Shown in pieces: positions 7,974-15,446 of a DNA stretch of 64,000 bases (positions within the stretch are counted from its first letter, which is position 1; each line of letters begins with the position of its first letter). The notes beneath the pieces are model-generated. The model had not been told where the DNA came from, did no database searches, and saw nothing but the letters and a program-made list of their open reading frames with translations. Made by a program: the position numbers and the translations under genes. Location of the stretch: NCBI RefSeq assembly GCF_039535475.1, contig NZ_BAAAXG010000026.1:248001-312000 (forward strand), written 5' to 3'. Source of the stretch: Streptomyces showdoensis. Its GTDB lineage: Bacteria; Actinomycetota; Actinomycetes; Streptomycetales; Streptomycetaceae.

Positions 7974-8840
7974 ATGTGGATTGGGGTTCCGAGTCGGTAT
8001 CCCAATGAGGGCGGACTACGCGAGATCCGCGACGGCGCTAAGTCGTTTGACCGCAGCCCGGATCTCGGCGTCACTGAATTCCGGTCACTCGGCGGCGGGG
8101 TAACAACATGGACAGCGTCTAATGCCCCGCGCCGGTACAAGCTGGTGTGGGATGCGATGCTACCCGAGGACGTTCGGCACATAGACTTGCTGGCTCGACA
8201 GAGCTACAGCTTTGAGCCGGTGGCAGTTCTCGACCCTCTGTCCACCAACCTGCTGGGAAATCGTCAGGCGGAAGGCAGGGGCAGCACTACTCAATGGGGC
8301 GTGGTGCCGGGGGAGATTACTTTCATGGCTACGGACACGGAGCCTTTCCGCCAGGTTGCAGATGTTCGAGTTGTCCCGGCAAGCGGTGCGGCAGAGCTGG
8401 CGTGGGTTAATCCGGCCTGGTCTTATTTCCCTGTCCCCGCAAACCAACGTGTCACCTGGTGGTCGGAGTCTGCTTCGTCTCCCTCCTACTCTCCGAAGGT
8501 AGAGGGTGTGTACCTGCACTGGTACACGCGAGCCAAGACGTTCATCAGCTCGGCTGTGCAGACAGATACGACGCGGCCCCTTGTGGCAGTTAGCCCGGCA
8601 AACGCAGCGTTTATGCGCCCTGCCGTGAGACTCAAGGCAACCGGCCTGTTCCCTACCGGATTTGCCGCCCTCAGCCTCGGGGACACGTCTGCGTCCTTGC
8701 TCGCCGGCTCTCGTCCGATCGGCGAGGGCAGCATGGCCCACAGCATCACGGCGTACCGGCACGCAGCCACTCCCCGGGACGGGGCTTACAGGGACATCGG
8801 GCTGGACCTGGTGGAGGTGACGAGTAGTGCAGCCGGCTAG
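7974..8840 (+). CDS. Distal tail protein / minor tail protein
   Basis: This 288-residue protein starts at ATG 7974 with an AGGAGG site at 7961-7966. It has an N-terminal half resembling Dit-like proteins (LGGGVTTWTASNAPRRYKL, WDAMLPEDVRHIDLLAR, then PVAVLDPLSTNLL). A carbohydrate-binding-like beta-rich C-terminal half follows (VSPANAAFMRPAVRLKATG, DIGLDLVEV). In this position it joins the tail tube to the tip complex. It overlaps the next gene by 14 bases, so the two tip genes are coupled. The distal-tail role is inferred from order and the N-terminal half; the C-terminal half may contact cell-surface sugars. Confidence 0.7.
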   Translation: MWIGVPSRYPNEGGLREIRDGAKSFDRSPDLGVTEFRSLGGGVTTWTASNAPRRYKLVWDAMLPEDVRHIDLLARQSYSFEPVAVLDPLSTNLLGNRQAEGRGSTTQWGVVPGEITFMATDTEPFRQVADVRVVPASGAAELAWVNPAWSYFPVPANQRVTWWSESASSPSYSPKVEGVYLHWYTRAKTFISSAVQTDTTRPLVAVSPANAAFMRPAVRLKATGLFPTGFAALSLGDTSASLLAGSRPIGEGSMAHSITAYRHAATPRDGAYRDIGLDLVEVTSSAAG

Positions 8841-11064
8841 CGCCGCGCTTACTGCGGCCCTCGCACTCGGGCAGCGCACTGCCGCACACACGCTGCGGCT
8901 CGGAGGCCGGGACGTCTCGGCGCAGGTCGAAAGCTGGTCTCTTGACCGGGCCTACGGCACCGACTTGCCCGACTCGATGAGAGCGTTCAGCGGGTCCAGT
9001 AGCGCGCAGCTCGACGTCACGGTGACGGGGGCAGGTGGCAAGAGCGCTCCGGCACTGTACGGCCCGTGGGCCCCGCGCTCGTCCGGTGACGTGGCGCGCC
9101 CTGGACAGTCCGTCGTACACGGGTGGGGTGTGGGCGGTACGTCGCTGGACGCATTCCGCGGCAAGGTCAGAACCCGGTCTGCGGAGTCGGGGTCTGACGT
9201 GGTGCGGCTGTCTGCGCTCGATGGTGCCGAACGGCTGCGGCAGCCAGCCCGGCTCCCGTACCCCGACATCCCGCTGAGGACTGTCACACCGGACAGTCTC
9301 GTTCTCTACTGGGTTACCTCCTGCACGTGGGTTGTGGATCACCTGCTACGGAGCGCAGGAATTCACACGTGCCCGCCTCCGCGCAGCACGGCAATTTTCT
9401 ATGCACCCATGCACGGTGGCCTCACCCCAACCATCGGAAGTGTGGAGCGCCTGTCTGGCCTGTGGTCGTTCTGGACCAAGACAGGGGCGCCTTTTGAGAG
9501 CGCGATGGACGGGACCTTTTCTACGGCCGAGGCGAACTACCGGCCGGCCGTGGCCACCGTCAATCGCACCAGTGATGGGCTTTGGCTGGAGGGTTGGGCG
9601 AACACTACTTTCAGCAATCCGAACACAGATCAGATTCTTCGGTACAGACTCCAATACGACACGGGGACTGACTCGCGCTTCGTGTCTCTTGAGATCAACT
9701 TCCTCACCGGCACCATGACGGCCAGCCACGGAGCAAATGCCGACCCTGCGTCGAATCAGCGAGTGTCGTGGAACACGTCGGCTGCCATGGGCGCAGGCAC
9801 CTATCACTTCGGGTGGTGGCTGCGCTGGAGCTCTACGGGGGTGCCCACAGTCGCCCCCGTGGTGACGAAGAACGGCACCGCTTGGGCGGGGGCAGACCAA
9901 AGCCTGGCAACAGCTCCGTCGCCCCCGGGCGAACTACGCGCTGTGAATCTCGTGGTGACGAACCTGCGCATCGAGGCCATGCAGATCTCGCAGCTCGCGG
10001 CCAAGCCGGCTACCGACGCGGAACGCACCCTGACGGGAACATGGACCAAGGGCGCGACCCTCGGAACACCCGCGTTCCCCATGGCGGTCTTCCCGGCGGT
10101 CTCCGGAGATGTCTGGTCGGTTCTCACCGACATCGCTCGGGCCACGCTGTCCACAGTCGAGGTCGACCGGGACGGGTTCATCAGATGGCAGGACTACACC
10201 CGGTGGGCGGCGACGCCAACCACGCCCGCACTCACGGTCTCATCTGCCCGGGAACTGGCGAGTCTCACAGTCACTGAAGAAATCGACGCGTGCCGGAACG
10301 CCGTAGCCGTGAAGTGGCAGAACTGGGCAGGCCACGACTACGAGTTGGCGGGTCTCACAGACTCCCCGGCCACCCCGATTGCGGTAGCGGCAGGGGCAAC
10401 GATTACCCGCAGCATGCCAACAAGCGAAGACCGCTACGATCCGGTCCCGCCGACCATCACAGGGGCGCTGAGCGGCTGGGGAAACCTGATCATCCGCACA
10501 GCAGCCGCCACCACGGCCCCCCTCGTGCGCGGCGCAGCGGAATACAGCATCCGCCGCGAGGACGGCACGGTCTATCTCACCGTGCGGAACCGCTCGGCGA
10601 GCACGTTCTACTACCACGCGTGCAATCTCGGGACCCCGAAGCCGTCGCAGACCACGGGAACGCCCGTGGTGTCCCTCGCGGCGGAGCGAGATGCGGCAAG
10701 CCAAGCCGCCTATGGCATGCAGTCGTTCGAGCATGACGGTGCCCCCTGGATTCAGGACGGGGGCACCGGACGCGACGTCGCCAAAGCCCTAATCAAGGCA
10801 GGCGCCGTTCCTGCCCCGCAGCTCCAGAGCGTGGAGATTCTTCCCAACCCTCGCGTTGATCTCGGGGACGTGGTCCGCGTCGTCGACACCACGGGCGCAC
10901 AGCTCGACACCCTCGCATGGGTAATCGGAATCCGTACCGAAGGCAGCGGGACCGCCGTGCGGCAGACGCTCACGCTGCGCGGGGTGGCAAGCAACGGCAT
11001 GCCGGCGGACACGGGGCTTACCCCGGACCCGCCCACGCGCCCAGGGGCACCGCCACCGGTCTAA
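8827..11064 (+). CDS. Tail tip protein (Tal-like) with inserted lectin-like domain
   Basis: This 745-residue protein begins at GTG 8827, inside the preceding gene. The N-terminal part (LGGRDVSAQVESWSLDRAYG, PDSMRAFSGSSSAQLDVTV) is the usual start of actinophage minor tail proteins with a Tal/gp27-like ring. Residues about 190-395 look like a laminin-G or concanavalin-type beta sandwich (HGGLTPTIGSVERLSG, GLWLEGWANTTFSNP, RFVSLEINFLTGTM). The C-terminal part returns to the ring fold (VEVDRDGFIRWQDYTRW, QSVEILPNPRVDLGDVVRVV). It probably recognises or digests the cell surface. It is the last large structural gene before lysis. Confidence 0.72.
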   Translation: MQPASAALTAALALGQRTAAHTLRLGGRDVSAQVESWSLDRAYGTDLPDSMRAFSGSSSAQLDVTVTGAGGKSAPALYGPWAPRSSGDVARPGQSVVHGWGVGGTSLDAFRGKVRTRSAESGSDVVRLSALDGAERLRQPARLPYPDIPLRTVTPDSLVLYWVTSCTWVVDHLLRSAGIHTCPPPRSTAIFYAPMHGGLTPTIGSVERLSGLWSFWTKTGAPFESAMDGTFSTAEANYRPAVATVNRTSDGLWLEGWANTTFSNPNTDQILRYRLQYDTGTDSRFVSLEINFLTGTMTASHGANADPASNQRVSWNTSAAMGAGTYHFGWWLRWSSTGVPTVAPVVTKNGTAWAGADQSLATAPSPPGELRAVNLVVTNLRIEAMQISQLAAKPATDAERTLTGTWTKGATLGTPAFPMAVFPAVSGDVWSVLTDIARATLSTVEVDRDGFIRWQDYTRWAATPTTPALTVSSARELASLTVTEEIDACRNAVAVKWQNWAGHDYELAGLTDSPATPIAVAAGATITRSMPTSEDRYDPVPPTITGALSGWGNLIIRTAAATTAPLVRGAAEYSIRREDGTVYLTVRNRSASTFYYHACNLGTPKPSQTTGTPVVSLAAERDAASQAAYGMQSFEHDGAPWIQDGGTGRDVAKALIKAGAVPAPQLQSVEILPNPRVDLGDVVRVVDTTGAQLDTLAWVIGIRTEGSGTAVRQTLTLRGVASNGMPADTGLTPDPPTRPGAPPPV

Positions 11065-11078
11065 CAGAGGGGGGACAG

Positions 11079-11330
11079 ATGGACGACCAGGACGAGCTAG
11101 GTGTGCGCATCGGCGCAAGAGAGATCTACAACGAAGTAGTCGGGCTGCGCGGTGACGTGCAGCGGCTCGGACAACAGGGGGAAACCGTGGACGAGACGCT
11201 AGAAGACCACGAGACCCGCATCCGCGGTCTTGAGAGCGAGCGAGCGAAGTACGTGATCCCCGTTGCCCTCATTACCGCCGTCGCGACCGTCGTTGCCGCC
11301 GGTCTCGCCGTCGCCAAGCTCAGCGCTTAG
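11079..11330 (+). CDS. Small coiled-coil membrane protein, holin/spanin-like candidate
   Basis: This 83-residue protein (ATG 11079 after AGAGGGGGG) has an acidic N-terminus, an amphipathic helix region (YNEVVGLRGDVQRLGQQGET, then the DETLEDHETRIRGLE block) and one C-terminal membrane segment (VIPVALITAVATVVAAGLAV). This layout occurs in phage small membrane proteins near lysis genes, including XhlA/DUF2746-like families. Its position between tail tip and endolysin supports a lysis role. The second candidate membrane protein lies just after the endolysin, so the two may act together. The exact family was not testable here. Confidence 0.65.
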   Translation: MDDQDELGVRIGAREIYNEVVGLRGDVQRLGQQGETVDETLEDHETRIRGLESERAKYVIPVALITAVATVVAAGLAVAKLSA

Positions 11331-11352
11331 ACACCCACCAGCACCATTCCAC

Positions 11353-11407
11353 GCCCCGTACCGGGCTTACCGGACGGGGCTTTTTCATGCCCAACACAGG
11401 GGGAATC
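11353..11407 (+). terminator. Hairpin + T tract + conserved leader before the endolysin gene
   Basis: GCCCCGT plus CCGG (11353-11364, with one bulged A) pairs with CCGG plus ACGGGGC (11370-11380). Five T residues and TTCATGCCCAACACAGGGGG-type landmarks follow (CATGCCC at 11386-11392). The endolysin GTG at 11408 uses the AGGGGG as its ribosome-binding site. The ATG inside the leader (11387) is in frame with the endolysin, but lies in the repeated motif and has no separate ribosome-binding site. Confidence 0.65.
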
Positions 11408-12178
11408 GTGGCGAAGTTCAGCGGGGCAAAGTGGCACCCCATTCCGATCAACTACACCGAGGGCGGACAGAGTTCGGTCCGGGGCCTGGTCGTACACATC
11501 ATGGCGGGCACGCTCGGCGGGACCGATTCTTGGTTCCGGAATCCTGCGGCCCGATCCTCGTCTCACTTCGGGACGGGCAAGGGTGGCGAGCTTACGCAGT
11601 GGGTCGACACGACCGACCGGGCATGGGCACAGGCATACGGCAACCCCTCGTGGCTCAGCATCGAGAACGAGGGGCGAGGCGGAGACGCGCTCACGTCCGC
11701 GCAGATGGACCGGATTGCCGAGGTGTTCGCGTGGGTCCACAAGATCTACGGCGTACCGCTACAGGTCACCTCGGACCCGAACGGGCGCGGGCTCGGTTAC
11801 CACGCCATGGGCGGGAAGCCGTGGGGCAATCACCCGAGCTGCCCGGGGCCGAAGATCATCGCGCAGCTTCCCGAGATCGTCGCCCGGGCTAAGCGGCTGG
11901 CCGGCTCGCCCCCGGACAAGCCGAAGCCGGTCTATGCGCCGTTCCCGGGCGCCGCGTACTTCCGTAGGGCACCCCGCTCGGCCCTGATCACTGCCATGGG
12001 TCGCCGGCTGGTGGCCGAGGGCTGTGGGCGCTACTCGTCCGGGCCCGGTCCGCAGTGGACCGACTCTGACCGTCGCTCGTATGCCGCGTGGCAGCGAAAG
12101 CGCGGATTCACGGGCACCGACGCGGACGGGTGGCCCGGTAAGTCGACGTGGGACGCGCTGCGGGTCCCGAAGCCGTAG
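11408..12178 (+). CDS. Endolysin: N-acetylmuramoyl-L-alanine amidase with peptidoglycan-binding domain
   Basis: The endolysin cuts the amide between muramic acid and the peptide stem at lysis. The N-terminal domain is PGRP/Amidase_2-like: GLVVHIMAGT gives the first zinc His, SSHFGTGKGG, WLSIENEGRG and GLGYHAMGGKPWGNHPSCPG complete the fold. After a Pro-rich linker (PPDKPKPVYAPFPG), a C-terminal peptidoglycan-binding repeat reads RSYAAWQRKRGFTGTDADGW and PGKSTWDALRV. The chosen GTG 11408 gives 256 residues and has a strong AGGGGG site; the upstream ATG would add seven residues from the conserved leader. No signal peptide is present, so export should depend on the flanking holin candidates. Confidence 0.88.
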   Translation: MAKFSGAKWHPIPINYTEGGQSSVRGLVVHIMAGTLGGTDSWFRNPAARSSSHFGTGKGGELTQWVDTTDRAWAQAYGNPSWLSIENEGRGGDALTSAQMDRIAEVFAWVHKIYGVPLQVTSDPNGRGLGYHAMGGKPWGNHPSCPGPKIIAQLPEIVARAKRLAGSPPDKPKPVYAPFPGAAYFRRAPRSALITAMGRRLVAEGCGRYSSGPGPQWTDSDRRSYAAWQRKRGFTGTDADGWPGKSTWDALRVPKP

Positions 12179-12267
12179 TGACACCGCGTGGGGCTGGTCC
12201 GTCCGGCGGGGACCAGCTCGGCCGCACATCCGCCGGATTCATCACACACAGCAATAGGGGGACTCCC

Positions 12268-12519
12268 ATGCAGTTCATCAGCAAGCACCCGGCCCGTATC
12301 TACGCCGTGGCGGTCGCCGCCCTCGCCCTGGTGGCGCACTACCGGCCCGAGCTGCCGAGCGCGCTCGTCCTCGGTCTCGTGGCTGCTGTCCTCGGTGTCG
12401 GTGAGGCTGTTCAGCGCACCGAGGACCGGAAGACCGCCACGGCCGGCGAGCCGGTCCCGAACGACGACCAGGCCGACGCGCTCACCGAGCACCAGGACGC
12501 CGAGGGCGCCGCGGAGTGA
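12268..12519 (+). CDS. Holin-like small membrane protein
   Basis: This 83-residue protein starts at ATG 12268 with AGGGGG nine bases upstream. Two hydrophobic segments (ARIYAVAVAALALVA and PSALVLGLVAAVLGVGEAV) form a membrane hairpin, followed by a charged hydrophilic tail (RTEDRKTATAGEPVPNDDQA). Small two-segment proteins just after an endolysin are usually holins that open the membrane for the enzyme. The stop overlaps the dNMP kinase start (GTGA), which links the lysis block to the first DNA-metabolism gene. The role is inferred from topology and place. Confidence 0.7.
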   Translation: MQFISKHPARIYAVAVAALALVAHYRPELPSALVLGLVAAVLGVGEAVQRTEDRKTATAGEPVPNDDQADALTEHQDAEGAAE

Positions 12520-13097
12520 CCTACCGACACGTGGCACTCATGGGCCGCGCGGGCTCCGGTAAGGACACCGTGGGCAGTCGGTTGGTGCAGCGGTTCGCGT
12601 TCGCCCGTATCGCGTTCGCGGACCCGCTGCGCTCCCTCGCCCTCGATGTGGACCCCATCGTGGGACACGAGCCGACCGGCTTCGAGCCGATCCCGCTCCG
12701 TCTGTCGGACGTGGTCCGGCGGGAAGGGTGGGACCGGGCCAAGGGGCGCCCGGAAGTACGCCGTACGTTGCAGCGGCTCGGGCAGGGAGTCCGCGACCAG
12801 GACGAGCGGTATTGGCTCCGGCTCGCCCTCGCCAAGCTCGACGTAGCCGAGCGGTGGCACATCCCTGCCGTCGTCACAGACTGCCGGTACGAGAACGAAG
12901 CCCGCGCGCTGCGGGCCCGCGGCTGCCTCCTGGTGCGCATCGAGCGTCCGGGCGAGCACGGCCCCGCCGGCGAGGACGAGCGGCAGCACCGCAGCGAGAC
13001 CGAGCTAGACGACTTCCCCACGGACGCCTTGCTGACCAACGGCGGGTCCGTGGACGAGCTGTACGCGCTTGCGGACCGGCTCGCCGTACCGCGCTGA
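12516..13097 (+). CDS. Deoxynucleoside monophosphate kinase
   Basis: This 193-residue protein begins at GTG 12516 (GTGA overlap with the holin-like gene). The P-loop is GRAGSGKDT at residues 10-18, followed by FARIAFADPLRSLALDVDP, a conserved block in phage dNMP kinases of this type. Later landmarks are RRTLQRLGQGVRDQDERYW and VVTDCRYENEARALR, with a lid-like Arg. It would phosphorylate dNMPs to feed viral DNA synthesis. The family is clear from the P-loop and the FADPLR and TD.R..NEA blocks. Base specificity cannot be read from sequence. Confidence 0.82.
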   Translation: MTYRHVALMGRAGSGKDTVGSRLVQRFAFARIAFADPLRSLALDVDPIVGHEPTGFEPIPLRLSDVVRREGWDRAKGRPEVRRTLQRLGQGVRDQDERYWLRLALAKLDVAERWHIPAVVTDCRYENEARALRARGCLLVRIERPGEHGPAGEDERQHRSETELDDFPTDALLTNGGSVDELYALADRLAVPR

Positions 13098-13102
13098 TCA
13101 GC

Positions 13103-13209
13103 GCGAGGGGATGACGGCATGACGACCAGGCTGCCGTTTTGGTTTTCTCTCTATTTTCTTAGACGCATACCAAAAAACAGTCTGAACCGTCATCCCGTCA
13201 TCCCCTCGC
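13103..13209. repeat. 22-bp inverted repeat around an AT-rich island
   Basis: The arm 13103-13124 (contains GAGGGGATGACGG) is the reverse complement of 13188-13209 with one mismatch. Each arm carries two copies of the heptamer core ATGACG/CGTCAT. The 63-base interior holds T- and A-runs (GGTTTTCTCTCTATTTTC, ACCAAAAAAC), an extreme contrast to the GC-rich surroundings. GTTTTGGT and ACCAAAA inside can pair as well. No ORF crosses it. It could be a replication origin, an operator-flanked early promoter or a large hairpin at the end of the late transcript. Confidence 0.6.
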
Positions 13210-13240
13210 CACCACACACATTCACGAGGGGGACACGCCC

Positions 13241-14077
13241 ATGCCCGGAGCCATCCGGACTATCAAGCGCGGCGGCAGCCGCTTCTACGTCAACCCGAGC
13301 ACCGCCGAAAAGGTGCCGGGCGTTACGTCTATCGTCTCGATGCTCCCGAAGCCGTACCTGACTTTCTGGGCTGCTCGAATGACCGCGGAAACCGCCGTGG
13401 AGAACCTTGACGCCGTACGGGCTATCGCCGAGCGCGACCCCGCGGGCGCCGTGGACTTCCTGCGCAACGCGCACACCCGATACACCAAGCTCCGGGCAAA
13501 GGTGGGGTCGGACGCGCATGACATGTTCGAGCGCATGATTCGACTGGAAGAGATCGGCCGAGTCCACCCCGACCTGGAGCCCTACCGAATCGGCTTCGCG
13601 GAATTCCTTACCGCTGTGCGCCCGCAGCTCGTCCGTGCCGAAGACGTGGCGTGGTCGGACGAGCACCGGTACGCGGGCTCTTTTGACGCCATTGTGCGCG
13701 TGCGGCTCGGCGAGGACGGTAAGCCCGACCATGAAAACGGCGAGTGGCACACGCTCGTTGTTGACTGGAAGACGAGTAAAAGCGCTTATCCGGACGTCGC
13801 GCTACAGCTTGCCGCGTACGCGCACGCCGACCGGCTGATTTCCCCGGACGGTACTTCCGAGCCCATGCCGCACATTGACGGTGCTGCGGTTCTGCACATC
13901 ACGCCCGAGGGGTGGGTGTTCAAGCCGGTCCGGATCGATGAAGAGATCTTCAATGTCTTTCTGACGCTGCGGCACGTCTTCCACTGGGACCGCGATCTTT
14001 CCAAGACCGTTTTCGGCGTCCCAATTGCAGAGAGCGTCCGCCGGCTTGTCACAGGTACGCAGCGGCGAGCCGCTTAA
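13241..14077 (+). CDS. PD-(D/E)XK exonuclease, Cas4/RecB-like
   Basis: This 278-residue protein has the nuclease core of phage Cas4/RecB-family exonucleases. AGSFDAIVRV carries the first acidic residue, LVVDWKTSKS the D-W-K motif, and QLAAYAHADR the Q...Y motif IV. The N-terminal part (GVTSIVSMLPKPYLTFWAAR) is common in actinophage homologues. No Fe-S cysteine cluster is visible, so it is closer to the RecB-like group than to true CRISPR Cas4. It likely works with the phage polymerase and helicase in recombination or end processing. The ATG at 13241 follows GAGGGGGAC. Confidence 0.8.
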   Translation: MPGAIRTIKRGGSRFYVNPSTAEKVPGVTSIVSMLPKPYLTFWAARMTAETAVENLDAVRAIAERDPAGAVDFLRNAHTRYTKLRAKVGSDAHDMFERMIRLEEIGRVHPDLEPYRIGFAEFLTAVRPQLVRAEDVAWSDEHRYAGSFDAIVRVRLGEDGKPDHENGEWHTLVVDWKTSKSAYPDVALQLAAYAHADRLISPDGTSEPMPHIDGAAVLHITPEGWVFKPVRIDEEIFNVFLTLRHVFHWDRDLSKTVFGVPIAESVRRLVTGTQRRAA

Positions 14078-14100
14078 CCAAACAGAAAACACCTAAGCAC

Positions 14101-14158
14101 GGACGAGCGCACCTAGGCGTCTCGTCCTTTTTCATGCCCAAAACCAGGGGGATACAGC
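14101..14158 (+). terminator. Hairpin + T tract + conserved leader before the gp3-like gene
   Basis: GGACGAG plus CGC (14101-14110) pairs with GCG plus CTCGTCC (14117-14127; one bulged T). TTTTT and the CATGCCCAAAACCAGGGGG landmark series follow, ending at the start ATG 14159. The distance from the leader ATG (14134) to the gene start is 25 bases, identical to the capsid leader. Confidence 0.62.
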
Positions 14159-14857
14159 ATGGCTCTGCGCATTTTCGAGACCGACCCGGACGCGATGCCG
14201 AAGGGTTCTTTCTCTGACGACACGGTGGGTCGCTTCCACTCGGGTCGTTCCGTTAACGGCATTCCGGAAGCGCTCTCCGCGTGGAAGGTTTCCACGGGTG
14301 ACCCGGACGTGGCGGACGCTATCGCTCATCTCATGGGCGGTACTCCCGAGGAGACCGATTCCACGTCGGAAAACTTCATCGAGATTCTGACAGAGGCGAA
14401 GCGCGTCAAGGTAGTTCTCGCTGGCGCGGACGCGATCACGTCGGACATGAAGCTGTGGAACGGCAACGTTCTCATTCACCACTGCGACGGTGTCGAGTTC
14501 CTTTCTCCGGATGAGGACCGGGGTAAGGCGTGCGGCTGCCCGGCCCTGATGGAGGACCGTAAGGCGGCTGCGAAGACGAAGCGCGGCCCGTCCCCGAGCA
14601 TTTCGGTTCTGTTCCGGCTCGCCGAGGATTACGACCTTGGCCTTTTCCGTTTCCAGACCGGTTCATGGAAGCTCGCCGAGACGCTGCACGAGATCGGCAA
14701 CGCGCTCGACAAGATCAAGGGCGAAGCCCTCGCCGAGCTGGGCATTGAGCTGGTGGAGTACACCACCAAGAAGGGCCGAGACGTCTCGTACTTCAAGCCG
14801 GTTGTAAAGGTTCTCAAGTCCTGGAACGACGCGGTTGCGGAGCCGACTCCGTTCTAG
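14159..14857 (+). CDS. phiC31 gp3-type protein, probable recombination directionality factor
   Basis: This 232-residue protein begins LRIFETDPDAMPKGSFSDDT and VGRFHSGRSVNG. Further blocks are KACGCPALMEDRKAAAK, RGPSPSISVLFRLAEDYDL and GLFRFQTGSWKLAE. These blocks recall the phiC31 gp3/TG1 gp25 family of Streptomyces phages. Members make large serine integrases excise the prophage and also serve as early DNA-metabolism proteins. The call is from recollection of family character and could not be aligned. It sits between exonuclease and methyltransferase in the early cluster. If right, it predicts a large serine integrase beyond the left window edge. ATG 14159 follows CAGGGGGATAC. Confidence 0.6.
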   Translation: MALRIFETDPDAMPKGSFSDDTVGRFHSGRSVNGIPEALSAWKVSTGDPDVADAIAHLMGGTPEETDSTSENFIEILTEAKRVKVVLAGADAITSDMKLWNGNVLIHHCDGVEFLSPDEDRGKACGCPALMEDRKAAAKTKRGPSPSISVLFRLAEDYDLGLFRFQTGSWKLAETLHEIGNALDKIKGEALAELGIELVEYTTKKGRDVSYFKPVVKVLKSWNDAVAEPTPF

Positions 14858-14863
14858 CCGGCC

Positions 14864-14909
14864 GAGGGGCCTGGCACGGTTCGGGCCCCTCTTTCACGGG
14901 GGTATCCAC
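14864..14909 (+). terminator. Hairpin before the DNA methyltransferase gene
   Basis: GAGGGGCC (14864-14871) pairs with GGCCCCTC (14884-14891), eight base pairs. TTTCACGGGGG follows; the G5 run lies seven bases upstream of ATT 14910. The layout is that of the other hairpin/ribosome-binding-site modules, without the CATGCCC part. Confidence 0.5.
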
Positions 14910-15446
14910 ATTCCGATTCTGGAACTGTGCGCCGGATACGGCGGAATCGGTCGGGCCGTAGAGGCACTGACCGGAGAGAGAATCAGATACGTTGCGGAAG
15001 TCGATCCGTATGCGTCTCTGATCCTCGCCAACCGGTATCCGCACGCACCGAATCTCGGAGACATTACCAAATACGACTGGTCCACCATTTCTGGTGAGGT
15101 GGACATCATTACGGCAGGTTTCCCCTGCCAGGACATCAGCAACGCAGGGAAGCGGGCGGGGATTCACGGTGCGAGGTCGGGTATCTGGGAAAGCGTACTC
15201 GGGGCCATTCGCGTTCTTCGACCACGGCTCATTTTCCTGGAGAACGTATCCGCCATCCGAAACAGGGGCCTCGCGCACGTACTCGCGGGACTGGCCGAGG
15301 CACGGTACGACGCAAGATGGTGTTGCCATCGGGCTTCCGCAACTGGAGCCGCCCACCACCGCGATAGATGGTTTCTCATCGCTTCCCCTACTCCCCACCC
15401 CTCTGGCGTCAGACGCCACGAAGGGGCCGGACTTCGCGAGGGATGA
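14910..15446 (+). CDS. DNA cytosine-5 methyltransferase, catalytic part (frame interrupted)
   Basis: This frame encodes the catalytic motifs of an m5C methyltransferase: ELCAGYGGIG (motif I), ITAGFPCQDISNAGKRAG (motif IV with the Pro-Cys nucleophile), FLENVSAI (VI) and HHRDRWFLIAS (VIII). It then runs to a stop at 15444-15446 without the C-terminal motifs, which are present in the next frame. The start is unusual: the only codon correctly spaced from the GGGGG site is ATT 14910; an ATG at 14835 lies inside the previous gene. Phage m5C enzymes usually protect DNA from restriction or work alone. Whether a full enzyme is made depends on the frame change at about 15393-15397. Confidence 0.75.
   Translation: MPILELCAGYGGIGRAVEALTGERIRYVAEVDPYASLILANRYPHAPNLGDITKYDWSTISGEVDIITAGFPCQDISNAGKRAGIHGARSGIWESVLGAIRVLRPRLIFLENVSAIRNRGLAHVLAGLAEARYDARWCCHRASATGAAHHRDRWFLIASPTPHPSGVRRHEGAGLREG

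Noticed and set aside
15094..15396. Second protein starting at 15094 as the sole source of the methyltransferase C-terminus
   Set aside because: Not excluded, but a single forward slip at 15393-15396 explains the motifs with fewer assumptions; ATG 15094 has no clear ribosome-binding site.
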